Below are positions 32,295-43,722 of a stretch of DNA of 64,000 bases, one piece after another. The notes under the pieces were generated by a model. It was not told the origin of the DNA, made no database searches, and worked only from the letters and a program-made list of their open reading frames with translations. Source of the stretch: Drechmeria coniospora (taxonomy: Eukaryota; Ascomycota; Sordariomycetes; Hypocreales; Ophiocordycipitaceae); the NCBI RefSeq assembly GCF_001625195.1, contig NC_054389.1:9916520-9980519 (forward strand). The letters are read 5' to 3'. The stretch's first letter is position 1. Each line of letters begins with the position of its first letter. The translations under genes and the position numbers were made by a program.

Positions 32295-35200
32295 TCATGT
32301 AGCCTCATCGTCCATGTGAACCCGCTTGGGCTCCCTCTCACGGCCATGGCCGCCATCGGCGCCACGTTTCCTGTCCTTGTCCTTGTCCTTGTCTCGCGTG
32401 ACATCCTTGGCCGCTCGTCGAGCCTCCCGCTCCCGCCGCTCATTCTCCTTGCGCAGTGCCTTGGACTCGAACTCGTGCCAGTCACCGTCGATGTCGGCGA
32501 GCCTGGGAGGATTGGTCAGCAAAGCTCCACGGCGCAGCCGGGTTTGTCCACTTACTCGATCGCCTGCCTCGGCAGCGGTTCCTCCGTCGTGAAGTAGTCG
32601 TGCAGCAACGCCTCGGCCGCTGTCGGTCGCTTGGCCGGATCGTAGTGGAACATGGACGACAGGAGGTCGAAGGCGGCGGCTGTGAGCTTGTCCCGGTACT
32701 GTTCGGCAAACGCATTCTTCCGCTTCGTCGTCGGCCGGAGCAGCTCGAACCAGGCCATGTCGACGAGCGCCGGCCAGTCCTGCCGATTCGGCGTTCCGAG
32801 AATGCCGTAAATCTTGTCGAGCTGGCTGACCTCGGTCCCGTCGCCGGGGAAGATGGCGCGACGGGTGAAGATCTCGATCATGACGCAGGCCGCGCTCCAC
32901 ACGTCGACGGCTGCCGTGTACTTGGTCTCGCCCAGAAGCAGCTCCGGCGAGCGGTACCAGATGGTGATGACGCGGTTGGTATAGTCCAGTTGGTGCCGCT
33001 TCGCGTAGAAGCGAGCGAGACCGAAATCGGCGAGCTTCAGGATCCCTTCGTTGCTGACCAAGATGTTGGCCGCCTTGATGTCCCGGTGGAGGACGCCTCT
33101 CGTGTGCAGGTAATCGAGGCCTTCGAAGAGCTGCTTCGCAAGGTGCTTCCTCTGCGCAGGATCCAACGTGAAGGTCGGGTGGTTGAGCAGGCCGGTGAGG
33201 TCGTGGGAGAGATACTCGAACACCATGAAGCAATCGTTCTTCTCCACCATCACCTCCTGGAGCGTGACGATGTTGGTGTGCCGGAGGGACTGCAGAAGTT
33301 TGATCTCCCGCACGGCCGTGACGGGAAATCCATCCCGCTCCCCTTCCATCCGGATGCGCTTGAGGGCGACGAGGCCCTTGGTGTAGACGTTCAAGCCCTT
33401 GAAGACCTTGCCGTACGTCCCCGAGCCGACGACGGATTCGTTGCCCGGCTTTCGGTAGAAGACAGAGGTCGAGGCCGCGAGGTCGGCCGCCAACGTCGGC
33501 CGGGGCCTGGGTCTTCGCACCACCTTCTTCACCATCCGCGTGCGTGGGGCGGCCGACCTTGGACCGTCGGGCCCGTTCTTCGCTTCGGAGCGGCTTCGAA
33601 CGGACGCCGGTTCCGTCGGGGCACCGGGAGGAGGTTCCCGGCTGCGGTCATCCCTCGGCTCCGCATCTTTCCTCTGCGGCACCGCGTTGAACTTTTGGGA
33701 GATCTCGGGCTTCGGCGCCGTCGGCGTCGGCTTCGACGACAGCTTGAACGAAAAGCTAAACTTGCCGGACAGTGAGGACGCGGCGCTGGGACCCGACGGC
33801 CGGGTCACGGGAGGCACCTCTCGCTCCGGTTTCCCGACCGGATCGGGCGCGTGGTTCGGCGGCTCGACCGCGCTCGCGTCGACGTCCATACCCTCCGCGG
33901 CCGCGTCGTCGGCCCCATCCAGTCGTCCCGCGGCACTCTGCCGCCGGCCGTTGCTGTGCTCCGGGGGGTCGTCGACGTCCCTGGGGGGAGGTGGCGGCCT
34001 AGGCGGCCACTGCGCATGCGGAGGCCCCGAGCCACGATAGCTGCCGCGTCCGGAGAAGGAGCTTGAACGGAAGGAGCTGCCTCGGTGGTTTCCACGATAA
34101 TTGCCCGACGCGTAGGGCTGCATCGGACCCGACGGTGCAGGGTAAGGCGGCGATCGTGCATGATGCTGGTGACTGTGTTCGGAGGGCCCGTCCGGCGGGG
34201 CGAAACTGCCGTGGCCGTGATGGTACGGGGGGCCGTTTTGACTGTGGCGGTTAGCGAAACTTGGACGCCGGGTCCCGAGCCAGGGGTGGCCGGCGACGTA
34301 CTGCGGAGGAGATAGCTGGCCTTGCCAGCCGCTTCGATGCGCACCGTAGGGCGATCTCGTGGGCGAATTTTGGTACGAGTGATGGGGAGAAGGTTCGTAG
34401 CCGTGAGGATCCCCCCGAGGATCGGCGCGAGAATCTCCGCGGGCATCTCCACGAGCATCGTTTCCGTAGTACGACTTGTGTGCGTAGACGGCGTTATGGC
34501 CGCCGCGATAGCCACTCCGCGAGGCCATCTTGTCGTCCGCCTCGGAACGAGACGAATAATGAGCCTCTGCTGCTTCCGGCGGGCCTCTGCGTTCGCGGTG
34601 GGACTTTGGTGACCGCGGGGGTGCCTGCCGCGATGGTGGCGGGCGGTCAGAATCGATGCCAAGCCGGTCCGCCTCGGCAGCGGCGCCGAATGCCTGACCA
34701 GGCTGGGTAGAGCGTGATGAGGCGGGCGGAAGCTGGAACGAGTCGTGACGTCGACGGCCAGCCGGTGATGGGGTGCGGGACGAAGGAGGAGGGAGCGTGT
34801 CGATTCTCGAGCGCGACTCTCGATCTCGGTCTCGTTCTCGGAAATGAGAGTGCCGCGAGAGGAGGTCGTGTCTCGCGGACGAGGTGGAGTCCGACTCTCG
34901 CCTGTGACGAGAACCGGCGTCTTGGGCCGGCGAGGAGGATCTGTGTGAATAATGACGGTGACGGCGGTGTGACGGCTCCTTGTCGTGGTCGCGTGGTGAA
35001 TGTCGCCTCCGCCTCGTCGAGGAGTCTCGCGAGCGGTCCCGGTCCCGGTCGCGTCGAGAGGGGCTGTGGGATCTCTTGGATCTCTTCCTGTGACGGCTGT
35101 GGTGGCGGTCGGGAGTGCGACTGCGGTCCCGATGGCGTTTGGATGTCGAGGGGGGGCTGGTCGTGCCGCGTTCACGGCTGCGTGAGCGTCGCGAGCGTGA

Positions 35201-35560
35201 GCGGCCGTCGTGGTGGTGGTGGTGGTGGTCGTCAGAATGGCGCAGCTTGTCGGTGCGGTACCGGGGAATCAAGTCGCCGCCATCCGTGTCCCGACGCGAA
35301 GACTCGGCTGGACGGTGCCTGGGGCGGTCTCGGCTGCGATGCCGCGAAGGGTCCCGCGAGCGGTCTCGCGAGCGGTCTCGTGAGCGTCGTCGTTCGTGCT
35401 CGGCGTGCCGAGAGGTCGAGTGACGATGGCGTGCTCTCTCGTCGGGGCCGGGGCTGCGGCGGCTCTCCCTGGAAGAGAATCTCGGTCGATCCGAGGACCT
35501 TTCTCCTCTGCCAGACCGAGCCCGTTCTCTGTGGTCGTCGCTTCCTCCCACGTCCCTCAT
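32295..35560 (-). CDS. CTK1: CTD kinase catalytic subunit (CTK1/CDK12-type)
   Basis: Two exons, 35560-32556 and 32502-32295, joined by a GT-AG intron, give 1070 residues. The first ~700 are disordered: residues ~1-300 are rich in Arg-Ser, Asp-Arg and His-Arg dipeptides like an SR domain, followed by Pro/Gly/His-rich sequence. The kinase domain spans about 705-995: glycine loop GSGTYG at 712-717, the cyclin-binding helix PVTAVRE, catalytic HRDIKAAN with His825, DFGLARF and a CDK-type TNRVITIWYRSPELLLG activation segment. The final exon carries DIDGDWHEFESKALRKEN, a tail typical of fungal CTK1. With a cyclin (Ctk2) and Ctk3 it phosphorylates Ser2 of the RNA polymerase II tail during elongation. 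Yeast Ctk1 is much shorter; the long RS-like region recalls metazoan CDK12/13. Confidence 0.95.
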
Positions 35561-37730
35561 GGCAACATGTTGACGGCAAAAGTGGAGGCGTTGTCAAATG
35601 AGTTGATGCTCGCAACCGTAAACACACCGCACACAGTAAGAGTGATAGCCGTACCCTGGTTAGAGTTTTAGCGGTCTTGGGGGTGGTAATTCGCCGCACC
35701 TTAGCCGAGGCGTCGGAAGGGGGAGGGGAGGGGTGCTTTGTTGGTCTGCCCAGTTCGGCCTCCGCTCGATTCTCAGGCGACGAAAGAAGCAATGCAAAAA
35801 AGCACACTTGGCAGAGATGACGCGCAGCCGAGGGCGCCTACTAGCCGTGGTCATCCACCCCGTACCAAGATGCGCCGTGCGTCGTGAGGCTGAGCGGAAA
35901 AAAAATGAGCGTGCAGCGCGGCGGATGTCGTTTGGTGGTGACCTCGCCGCTACCGCCACGCCGACGGCAGCGTGATTGGAGGGCGAGCGACTGCGTACTG
36001 TAGAGGCGAGCCAAGCCAAGCAGTGCAGCAAAAAGGCGTGCGGGCGACCGAGTGCCAAAAATCGAGCCCAAACCAGGCGTCCCAACCAGGCGTGCGCCAG
36101 CTGCTTCGCTGAAGGCTCGCGATCCGGTATTCCGAGCACCTGCAGTTGCAGTCCGCAGCAGCCTCGCAAACTCGTCATGTGATGCGTGAGGCTGACGGTT
36201 CTGCCAGCCAGGAGGCCCCCCCCTCCCCCCCCCAGGCAGCGGCCGAGCCCCCCTGCGCACTGGCGGGCAAACCAGGTTGCGAAAGCGCGTGTCCGGCCAG
36301 CTGCGTCCAAACCAACATGCGTCGACAGCCACACGGATGAGCGCACTACATACGAATCCTCGCGGATCTTACGACAACCCAAGCAAATCCTCGCCCCCGC
36401 ATCGTGCTCGACATCGTTGCGGCAGCCGCAACGGCGCGGGCTTCAGCAAGGTAGAGGGGTGAGCGCACCGCAGGGGTGATGCCCCGAGTCAGTGATGGAA
36501 AGCCTAGGCCACCTCGGCATCATTGTTGGTCTGCCCGTGCAGCCTGGACGCATTCAAACATGCCGGTGCCGTGCCGTGATGTCGTCCTTCTCCCACCGGG
36601 GGGCGTGCACAGCTTCCCAAGATGGCAGATGGCGGATAGTCCGGAGGTGGCGAGTCGGGTGATGAATCAACAAGGAACCCAGACACCAGTGGTCGCCGCG
36701 AAGCAAGGAACCGACCCGCCACCATGCCGCCCGCTCTCGGCCGAACGAGGGTTGGCCATCACTTCACGGGGGTAGGGGTGGCCGCTGCGCGTGTGCAAGT
36801 TGGCGTGGAAATCATGTCCATGCCCGTCGTCCTGACGCTGTCGCGAGCTGCCTGCCTGCCATATGGGCACGGCCAAGTATCCCGGCGCAAGGGAACATGG
36901 GACACGACAGCAACAGAAAAGGATCTCGAAGGAGATTCGGGTAATCATCTCCGCGGGCCGGGACCTGTAGACCGTAGGGGCGGCGAAAAGCAGGCACGGC
37001 TGCTCGTGTGCGTCGGCAGGATTCGACGTCGGTGTGCTGCTGAGTGATGGATATGTTTCATGCTGGCCGACGGGCTCGCGCGCGTCGTACCGTTACCGTA
37101 CTCTCGGACGCGCGGCGTCACGAGCGGCCGGTCGTCGGTGCAAGAACGGCACCGGATGGATGATGGATGGTATCGATGGCATGAGCCGCCCTGTCGCCAT
37201 CACGGTTGGTGGATGGGTGAATGGTTGAATGGGTAAATAGGTGGAGGGGCGGTCGCGGCTGGTTGACCGAACGGCGGGTGGCAGGCAGGGTCACCGCCAG
37301 GTTCCGCGGACCAGCAGCCGTCACAGCGCGCGCTCCGCACTGGCCAGCCTGCCGGCTCCCCTCACCGAGCGCACGCAGGGCTTGGGGGCCATGATGGGCC
37401 GAAGTCGCGAGGGCCTTGGTCCATTCCAAGAGGGTTTCTTTCTTCCTTGGTGATGTCCAGGACGTCGATCCTCTACTGGCGGTGGCGGATTACATTGACA
37501 CAATCTCCGTTGATGAGAGGTGTTGTGTGGCCCGAGCCGGCCCTACGAAGCAAAACGAAGGTGGACAGCGCAGCCCGATGGGCGACACGTGACCTGCGTT
37601 GCGGAACCTACAAGAAGTCGCGCCATGCGGTGCCGGATTTTAGCCAAGCGAATGACACTGGACGGTGGGCGCGCGGTTGCGGGACGGTGGCCGCTCCGAA
37701 ATGACGCTTTCATCAAAGCAGATGTGCAAG
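35561..37730. other. Divergent intergenic region, left part
   Basis: About 2.2 kb upstream of CTK1 with no gene that I can support. Several GC-rich frames are open on both strands without protein-like content. A C-rich tract (two runs of 8-9 C) lies at 36,216-36,233. The first few hundred bases should be the CTK1 promoter and leader. Confidence 0.45.
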
Positions 37731-38220
37731 TTCGCAAGTTCAGTAACTACTGTAAGTACTTACTGTAGTTGTACCTGTACTCCGTACTGTAATCACTGAA
37801 TACAGTAAATACTTACTTGCGCTGCACATGTACACCTACGGTATACTTACTCCGTAGTGCATGGTATTGCATTGTACTGTAAGTACTTCTCAGTGGCGTA
37901 CTTGTAAATGTGTTGGTATGGTAAGGAACACTCACATGTACTTGTAGGTGATCAGTCTTGGACAATGCTAGGTGTGCTCCCATTTGCTCTTGTGCCTCTT
38001 CCGTGTGCATTTCTATCCTTGTAGATACTAGGTATTCGTATGGAGTACGGAGTTCAGAGCACAATATTTCATCTCTGCATCGTTTACCCATTAGAGTCCA
38101 CACGTACGGAGTACAGTACAGTACTTAGTCTACTTAACTTCCTGTACAGTGAATGCGGAGAGGAGTCGCATGTCCACGTAATAATACAGTAAGTACTGCA
38201 CAGTACTTACTGTACTTGCA
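37731..38220. repeat. GTAC / CTCCGTAC repeat island
   Basis: About 490 bp of the degenerate word set also seen at 13 and 22-25 kb, with TACTCCGTACTG, AGTACTTACTG, GGAGTACGGAG and CGGAGTACAGTACAG. It lies about 600 bp before the hydrolase gene. The following 38,221-38,814 is ordinary promoter and leader sequence without other features. Confidence 0.7.
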
Positions 38221-38814
38221 CGGCAGCCTAGCAGGCAATGGCGACACAGAGACACTATTGGCACTAGGGAGGGATGATGCAAGCAGCAGTGAACTGCAAC
38301 GTTGACTGCCACCCAATCAACACTGGACTATTCCGTACGGGGCGCTCGACCCACAATGGCAGCTTGTCGGAGATCGGATTTCTCGAAATGCTCCGGTTCG
38401 ACGAGGTCGAAGCCTCGTTCCCACGCCTTCTCATGCCGTCCCAGGCCGATAAAGGCTTGATTACGCTGAATTCGGGGCTCTCGGAGTTTATCTTTGGCGT
38501 GACGACTCCGACGGTTCTGGCATGTGCCCCTCGGAATGGTTACTGCAGTACTAATTCCATCATGTGCAATGTACTTGCATCCAAATCTTCCTTCATACTC
38601 GTCGCTCCTTGACCTTTTCTCTCTCCGCCTCACTCTGTGCAACCAACTGGCTGTAATGCTACTTTGTCCTCCTTCGACTCCCTAAAATCGCCGCCTCACG
38701 GACACGACAGGAGGCATCCCCTTTTCGTATTCCTGCCTGCCCTCCCCCGTGTCCGTCGCACCGGGCTCCAGTTTGTGCACCTGCTTCTCGCTCCCGATCG
38801 CTGCATCCTTGACC

Positions 38815-40531
38815 ATGGAGTGGTTGGGGAAGGCCAAGATTCGCTTCACGCACGCGCCGGCGCCGAGGAAATTAAGGGAAAAGGACGGGAGCGAAACGGA
38901 CCTTCGAAAGATTGTGGAGAAGACGACGCCGCCGTGCTATCTCAACCCGCTGCTGTTCAACGGCCACGTGCAGACGATGTGGACGGCGACGAAGCCTCAC
39001 GGACCCCACGTTTACTATCGTCGCAGGGTGTTCCATGCCGACCACAAGACGTACCATGGAACGTTTGCCGTCGACTTTGCCGTCGAGCCTTTCGATGAGG
39101 TCGACGACTCCCTGCCGCCTCGGACGGTACACTACTCGGAGGAGCAGTTTTGCAACATGGGCGGCGACGACGGCAAGCCGATGCTCGTTGTCCTCCATGG
39201 CCTCTCGGGCGGCTCTCACGAAGTCTATCTTCGACACGTAATCGCCCCTCTGATCGGAGAGGGCGGCTGGGAGGTCTGCGTCGTAAACTCGCGAGGCTGC
39301 GCCATGAGCAGCCTCACCACCGGCGTCCTGTACAACGCTCGAGCGACGTGGGATATCCGTCAGGTACCTGCCTCGCGGCTGCGCGCCAGAAAGGCGAATG
39401 GTGATGGAAGACTGACCTTTGATCTCGCAGACGGTGAAGTGGCTGCACGAAAAGTTTCCCAACCGGCCCCTCTTTGGCGTTGGATTCTCGCTCGGCGCCA
39501 ACATGCTCACCAACGTAAGAAATATACACATCCACGCTTGCACCCACGCCTGCCTACCCCTACGCCGCATCCGCTCCCCGCACTCTGGCCTGGCGCTGAC
39601 GGCTACTCGTAGTACTGCGGCGAGGAGGGCGCCGACTGCTTGCTCAAGGCAGCCGTCGTGTGCTCGAACCCGTTCAACTTGGAGGTCTCCAGCAAGCTTC
39701 TCCAGAACAGCCTCATCGGCAGAGAGGTCTACCTTCGCGTGATGGGCTGTACGTACCCTCCGAGTCCGAGCCATGCAATGCAGTCTTTCATCCACTGCGA
39801 CGGGACGACGCACCGTCGGTCGAGTCGAGCTGACGAGAATCGCTAGCTTCGATGAAGACCCTCGTCAACTCGCACCAGAAGGAACTGGAAGAGCACACCG
39901 ACCTAGACTTTGCGGCCATCAGAAATGCCAAGTATCTGCACGACTTTGACCGGGAAGTTCAGTACGTTCTCCGGGCGCAGCCGAGGTTGGCGCCGCTGAC
40001 AAGGAGCCCCTAGGTGCCCTACTTGGGGCTACCCAACCGTGTACGCATACTACCGCGACGCATCATCCACAGACGCCGTGCTCGGAATCAGGATCCCCTT
40101 TGTGGCGATTCAGGCCACCGACGACCCCGTGGGTCTTCGTTCTCCCCCGCCGAAAATAAGCACGAGGCTGACTCGGGATGCAGATCGCCGTCGAGGAGGC
40201 CCTCCCGTACGAGGAGTTCCGGCAGAATCCAAACACAGTCATGATCACCACCTCTTTGGGCGGCCATCTCTGCTGGTTCGAAACCGGCGGCTCCCGATGG
40301 CACAAGCGACCGGTAGGTCCAGCATCCGCCGGTATCCGATGCGAGCAAGAGCCGCTGACGCGACGGCCAAATCGCTAGGTGTGCAATTTTTTGAATCACA
40401 TTGCTCGGAACGTCGACCTCGAGAGCCTCAAGCCGCAGCCCGACGCGCAGGCAACAGAGAAAGTGTCGGCCGGTGCCGACTACCAGCCGATGCGGCGAAA
40501 ACTCTTCATTCAGGACGAAGATGAGGCGTAG
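38815..40531 (+). CDS. Alpha/beta hydrolase of the EEB1/EHT1 (YBR177C/YheT) family
   Basis: Seven exons, 38815-39363, 39431-39514, 39613-39748, 39847-39961, 40014-40128, 40184-40312 and 40379-40531, all GT-AG, give 426 residues. The start is MEWLGKAKIRFTH; the open frame upstream has no ATG. Motifs fit the family: FNGHVQTMW near the N-terminus, VVLHGLSGGSHE (oxyanion region), nucleophile elbow GFSLG with Ser203, acid in ATDDP (Asp331/332), and GGH with His361. Yeast Eeb1 and Eht1 form medium-chain fatty acid ethyl esters and can act as esterases; the bacterial YheT group is related. The triad looks complete, so an active enzyme is expected. Substrate is not deducible. It ends 356 bp from LOC1, which is convergent. 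Confidence 0.9.
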
Positions 40532-40887
40532 CAAGGACTAGCGCGGGGGCGAGAATGATGTTGATGCCGGGAGCAGGCGTGCACATGGACTGGACAGCAG
40601 ACTCGGCGTGCTAAGAGCAGGGCCCGAAATGACGGATGAGGGGAACGACGGGTGCAGAAGGCGGTGAAAAGTGGCCAAGGCCGAACTGTAGGTATATATT
40701 GACATGCAATTGCATTCCCACTTGCGACTTCCGACAGACAGATACAAGGTGAATTTGAAATATAGACAGATGGACATATTCTTGTTTCCCTGCCGCCCAA
40801 GGTATGATGCTTCAACGCCGAGCGCCGTACAATGCCGATCAAACGCCAACAAACTGTCGATTCCGGGGAGGGGTGAGGGCTCGCTCG
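40532..40887. other. Convergent intergenic region hydrolase-LOC1
   Basis: This 356-bp spacer holds the two 3' UTRs. No repeat, RNA gene or protein-like frame was seen. Confidence 0.55.
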
Positions 40888-41586
40888 TCACGCAAAGGCG
40901 ACCTTTTTCTTGGCCTTGATCGCCTTGGAGCCGACCGAGGCGAGGCTCTTGATCGACTCCTCCTCCTTGTCGTCCTTGCCCGTCGTCCTTCTCTTTCTCT
41001 TCTTCCGCAGCGACTGCTTCGTGTCCTCGAGCCTCGACTTCTTCTCGGACTCCTTCTTCTCCGCCTCGATCTTCCTCGCTTCGCGTATCTCTTCCATCTG
41101 GCGGGCCTTGATCATCTTGGACTCGATCTGCCCGTCTTTTTCTGCCTGCACGATGGCGAGGATGGTGCTCATGCTGTCCTGCGAGGGCGGTAAGGACGGA
41201 CTAGGTCAGAACGAATGGCGACGACGGTATGAGGGGGTGAGCTGAATGAAAAGACGTACCGTGTCGTCGACAAACACTTTGCCCTTCTTCTTCCCCTTGG
41301 GCTTGACGACGCCGACGGGCGTGATCATGTTGAGCGTCGGTATGTTGAGCTCCTCCACCGTGTACACCTTCTTCTTGGGTTTCTTCACGAGCGCCGCCGC
41401 GTTCTTCTCCTTGACCTGCTGCGACGGCGGGGGACCGCTCTTGGGCTTGCCCGTCCTGCGCTTGACAACGCCAGCTCCGGTGGCGGATCGCTTGCCACCT
41501 TTGTCCCCTGCCGCACCAGCACCGCCGCTGCCACCCTTGGCCGCCGCGTGCTTGTTCTTGACTGTCCGTGTCCTCGTGGGCGCCAT
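40888..41586 (-). CDS. LOC1: 60S ribosomal subunit assembly/export protein LOC1
   Basis: Two exons, 41586-41260 and 41178-40888, joined by a GT-AG intron, give 205 residues, matching yeast Loc1 (about 204). The start [15 protein letters not shown] is highly basic. The central block [20 protein letters not shown], then [18 protein letters not shown] and, across the splice, the helical stretch [20 protein letters not shown] are characteristic of fungal LOC1. The C-terminus is a Lys/Glu-rich coiled coil ending in basic clusters. Loc1 is a nucleolar RNA-binding protein needed for 60S maturation and, in yeast, for ASH1 mRNA localisation. Over a third of residues are Lys or Arg. Confidence 0.93.
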
Positions 41587-42968
41587 GGCGAGCCGAAGAA
41601 ATACGGAGGGATGGAGGGAAGGATGATTCGGAAACTTGGCGAGGAATCCTTTTTGACCGTACCTGCAGCGTGAACAGTAATACGGAGTAGGTGGTGGTCT
41701 GGATTTCGGATGCGGCGATGGTAAATTTTTTGGGGCCGATAAGCGATAAGCGTCCGCCGCCGCCGCGAGCGAGATGGCTGTCGAGAGCATGGATTTTGTG
41801 AGTGAGTGGGGAACCTCCAATAGCTGGGAGGACGTGCAGCTGCCAACGTGCGCCAAGGCTGTAAAACTTGTATTTACTGTGCTGTATCGTGACCGCGGAG
41901 TCATGGGGGTTTGCATCGGTAATACCGACTACAGATAGTCATACGATATGATGGAGTACTGAACATTGATACAGGGCTACGCGCGCACCTTGGGAGTAGG
42001 ACGGCGGACACTTGAACAGCGCGTATGCGTGGAAGCGTAACTTGATCTTTGGGGGGGGGGGGGGGGTAAACATTTGGGCAGTTCACCATTTGTTTGCCTT
42101 TTCACGCCGCACAATACAGTATGCTCCTCCAGGCGAACTCTTCGAAACACAATGCCCCTTCCGTCGTCGGGAAGGACTCCTTGGGCCACTGTAATGATTC
42201 CACGTAACGAACAGGAAAATCCCGCTTCTGCATATTCCATCCTCGTCACCTTCCCACTTCCTTCTTCACGTCGGTCTTCGCGAAACCGGTACGCAATGAA
42301 AGAAAGGTTCCAAAAATTCTCTCACCGGGCGAACCCAATGAGAAGTGGTCAAAAATAGTTTTCAACTAGCAAAATTCCTCTCTCAGCTTATCGCTTCACG
42401 GAGAAGGAAAACGCCCGTGCACTCGGATGGAGAAGAAAGGAAGAAAAGAGCAAAAGTGGTTGGGGCTTCGAGGAGACTTTATAGGAGTGGGAAATGGCCT
42501 GCTTACGTATGATAGTCACGTGCTGCCCAAAGTTACTTGCCTCCAGCCGCGCTAGCGAACGCTGTGCTTATGCGGAGTACGGAGTAAGTACGGAGTACGG
42601 AGTACGTAGATAGATAATTAGCTCTTGTTTATGTCAGGAAGCCACAGTACGGACGGCCAACGTACAGCACTTGTATGGCATCTACTCGTGCAGTGGCAAA
42701 ATGCCGTCCAACACGAAGCATCCGTGGCTGATTCCAACATCATCTCTACCGCACACTGCGTTCCAGCTCACGTCCACCTTCAGCTCCGTGACTCATCCTT
42801 CGACCTCATCCGTCGACTCATCCGATCCGAATGCGAGCACCGTGAACACCACCTGTGTGAATTGTTAATTGGTCGTCCAGCCATCCCGCTCCCGAACCCT
42901 CCGTTCGTCCCTGCAGCAGCTTTGTGACCCGAGCCGAGTCAAGCGGATCCTTACTCGAGTCCGTCAGC
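41587..42968. other. Divergent intergenic region with G16 tract and heptamer array
   Basis: About 1.4 kb between LOC1 and the DUF1757-like gene, which are divergently transcribed. It contains a run of 16 G at 42,051-42,066 and a compact array of CGGAGTA heptamers at 42,572-42,608. The rest is unremarkable. No gene is supported; frames such as 42,074-42,358 look like chance. Confidence 0.5.
42572..42608. repeat. Compact CGGAGTA heptamer array
   Basis: Within 37 bases the heptamer CGGAGTA occurs five times: two tandem copies, a two-base AGTA interruption, then three tandem copies. This is the cleanest array of the word found in the larger islands, and it shows that the islands derive from a 7-base tandem unit. 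It is about 360 bp upstream of the DUF1757-like start codon. Confidence 0.85.
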
Positions 42969-43496
42969 ATGTCTCGCTTCTTCCCACACACTGCCTACGC
43001 TGAGGACCAACCCTTGGCCCGCACCGTCCTTACCACGCACGTGCTCACCCGCGCCGTCACGACAGGTACCATCGTCGGTGTCACCGTCGCCACGGCCCGC
43101 CACATCATCCCGTCGCTGCGACGGCCTGGTACCTTGCCGGCCAAGGTTCTCCGCGCCTCGGTGACGGGAAGTCTCGTGGGCCTCGGCCTCACGTCTGTCG
43201 CCCTCGTCGCTCGCATGCACGGCCGCGAGGACATCGAGTGGCGCGACCGCAGCTGGCGTCTGCTCGAGAACGAGGGCCAGCTGGAGACGGACGATTGGAC
43301 GTACGTCGGCATGGGAGCGGCCGCTGCCGCCGCCATTGGCACGGGCAAGGTGAATGCCTTGGGGTACAAGGCCCTCGTTGGTGCCATGGGTCTCGGCAGC
43401 GTCGGTGGCATGGTTGGATACATGATCTGGAGATACGGCATCTATCATGGCAAGTTTCCCGAGAGGAAGACGACGGAACGAACTGGGGGCATCTAA
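42969..43496 (+). CDS. Small membrane protein, DUF1757-like
   Basis: A single exon of 175 residues from ATG 42969 (MSRFFPHTAYAEDQPLART). The frame is open upstream without an ATG. Three or four Gly/Ala-rich hydrophobic stretches can be seen: ~30-50, ~64-84, ~114-130 and ~137-155, the last containing AMGLGSVGGMVGYMIW. Glycine-rich helices of this kind are common in mitochondrial inner-membrane proteins. The sequence resembles a fungal family I know as DUF1757, whose role is not established. The gene faces the 3' end of acetoacetyl-CoA synthetase only 226 bp away. Confidence 0.75.
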   Translation: MSRFFPHTAYAEDQPLARTVLTTHVLTRAVTTGTIVGVTVATARHIIPSLRRPGTLPAKVLRASVTGSLVGLGLTSVALVARMHGREDIEWRDRSWRLLENEGQLETDDWTYVGMGAAAAAAIGTGKVNALGYKALVGAMGLGSVGGMVGYMIWRYGIYHGKFPERKTTERTGGI

Positions 43497-43722
43497 TGGC
43501 GTGAAATGGACAAGTAAAACCAAAGTGACAAACATGAAGTGGAAGAAGCAGACGCATGAGACTGTGACATGTGGGCTGATGCTTCGCAGTTGGCGTTTGC
43601 AAGGCCGTCTCGCCTACGCTGTACCTGTATTTACCTGCCGTCCATCCATGTTTTCATTTTTTTTTCAGCAAGCAAATGAACGATACCTATGTGCCCAGAT
43701 CCGTGACTCCATCCTATCCGCA

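Noticed and set aside
35660..36382. 240-codon minus-strand open frame upstream of CTK1
   Set aside because: No recognisable sequence, low-complexity Gly run, and it lies in the CTK1 promoter region.
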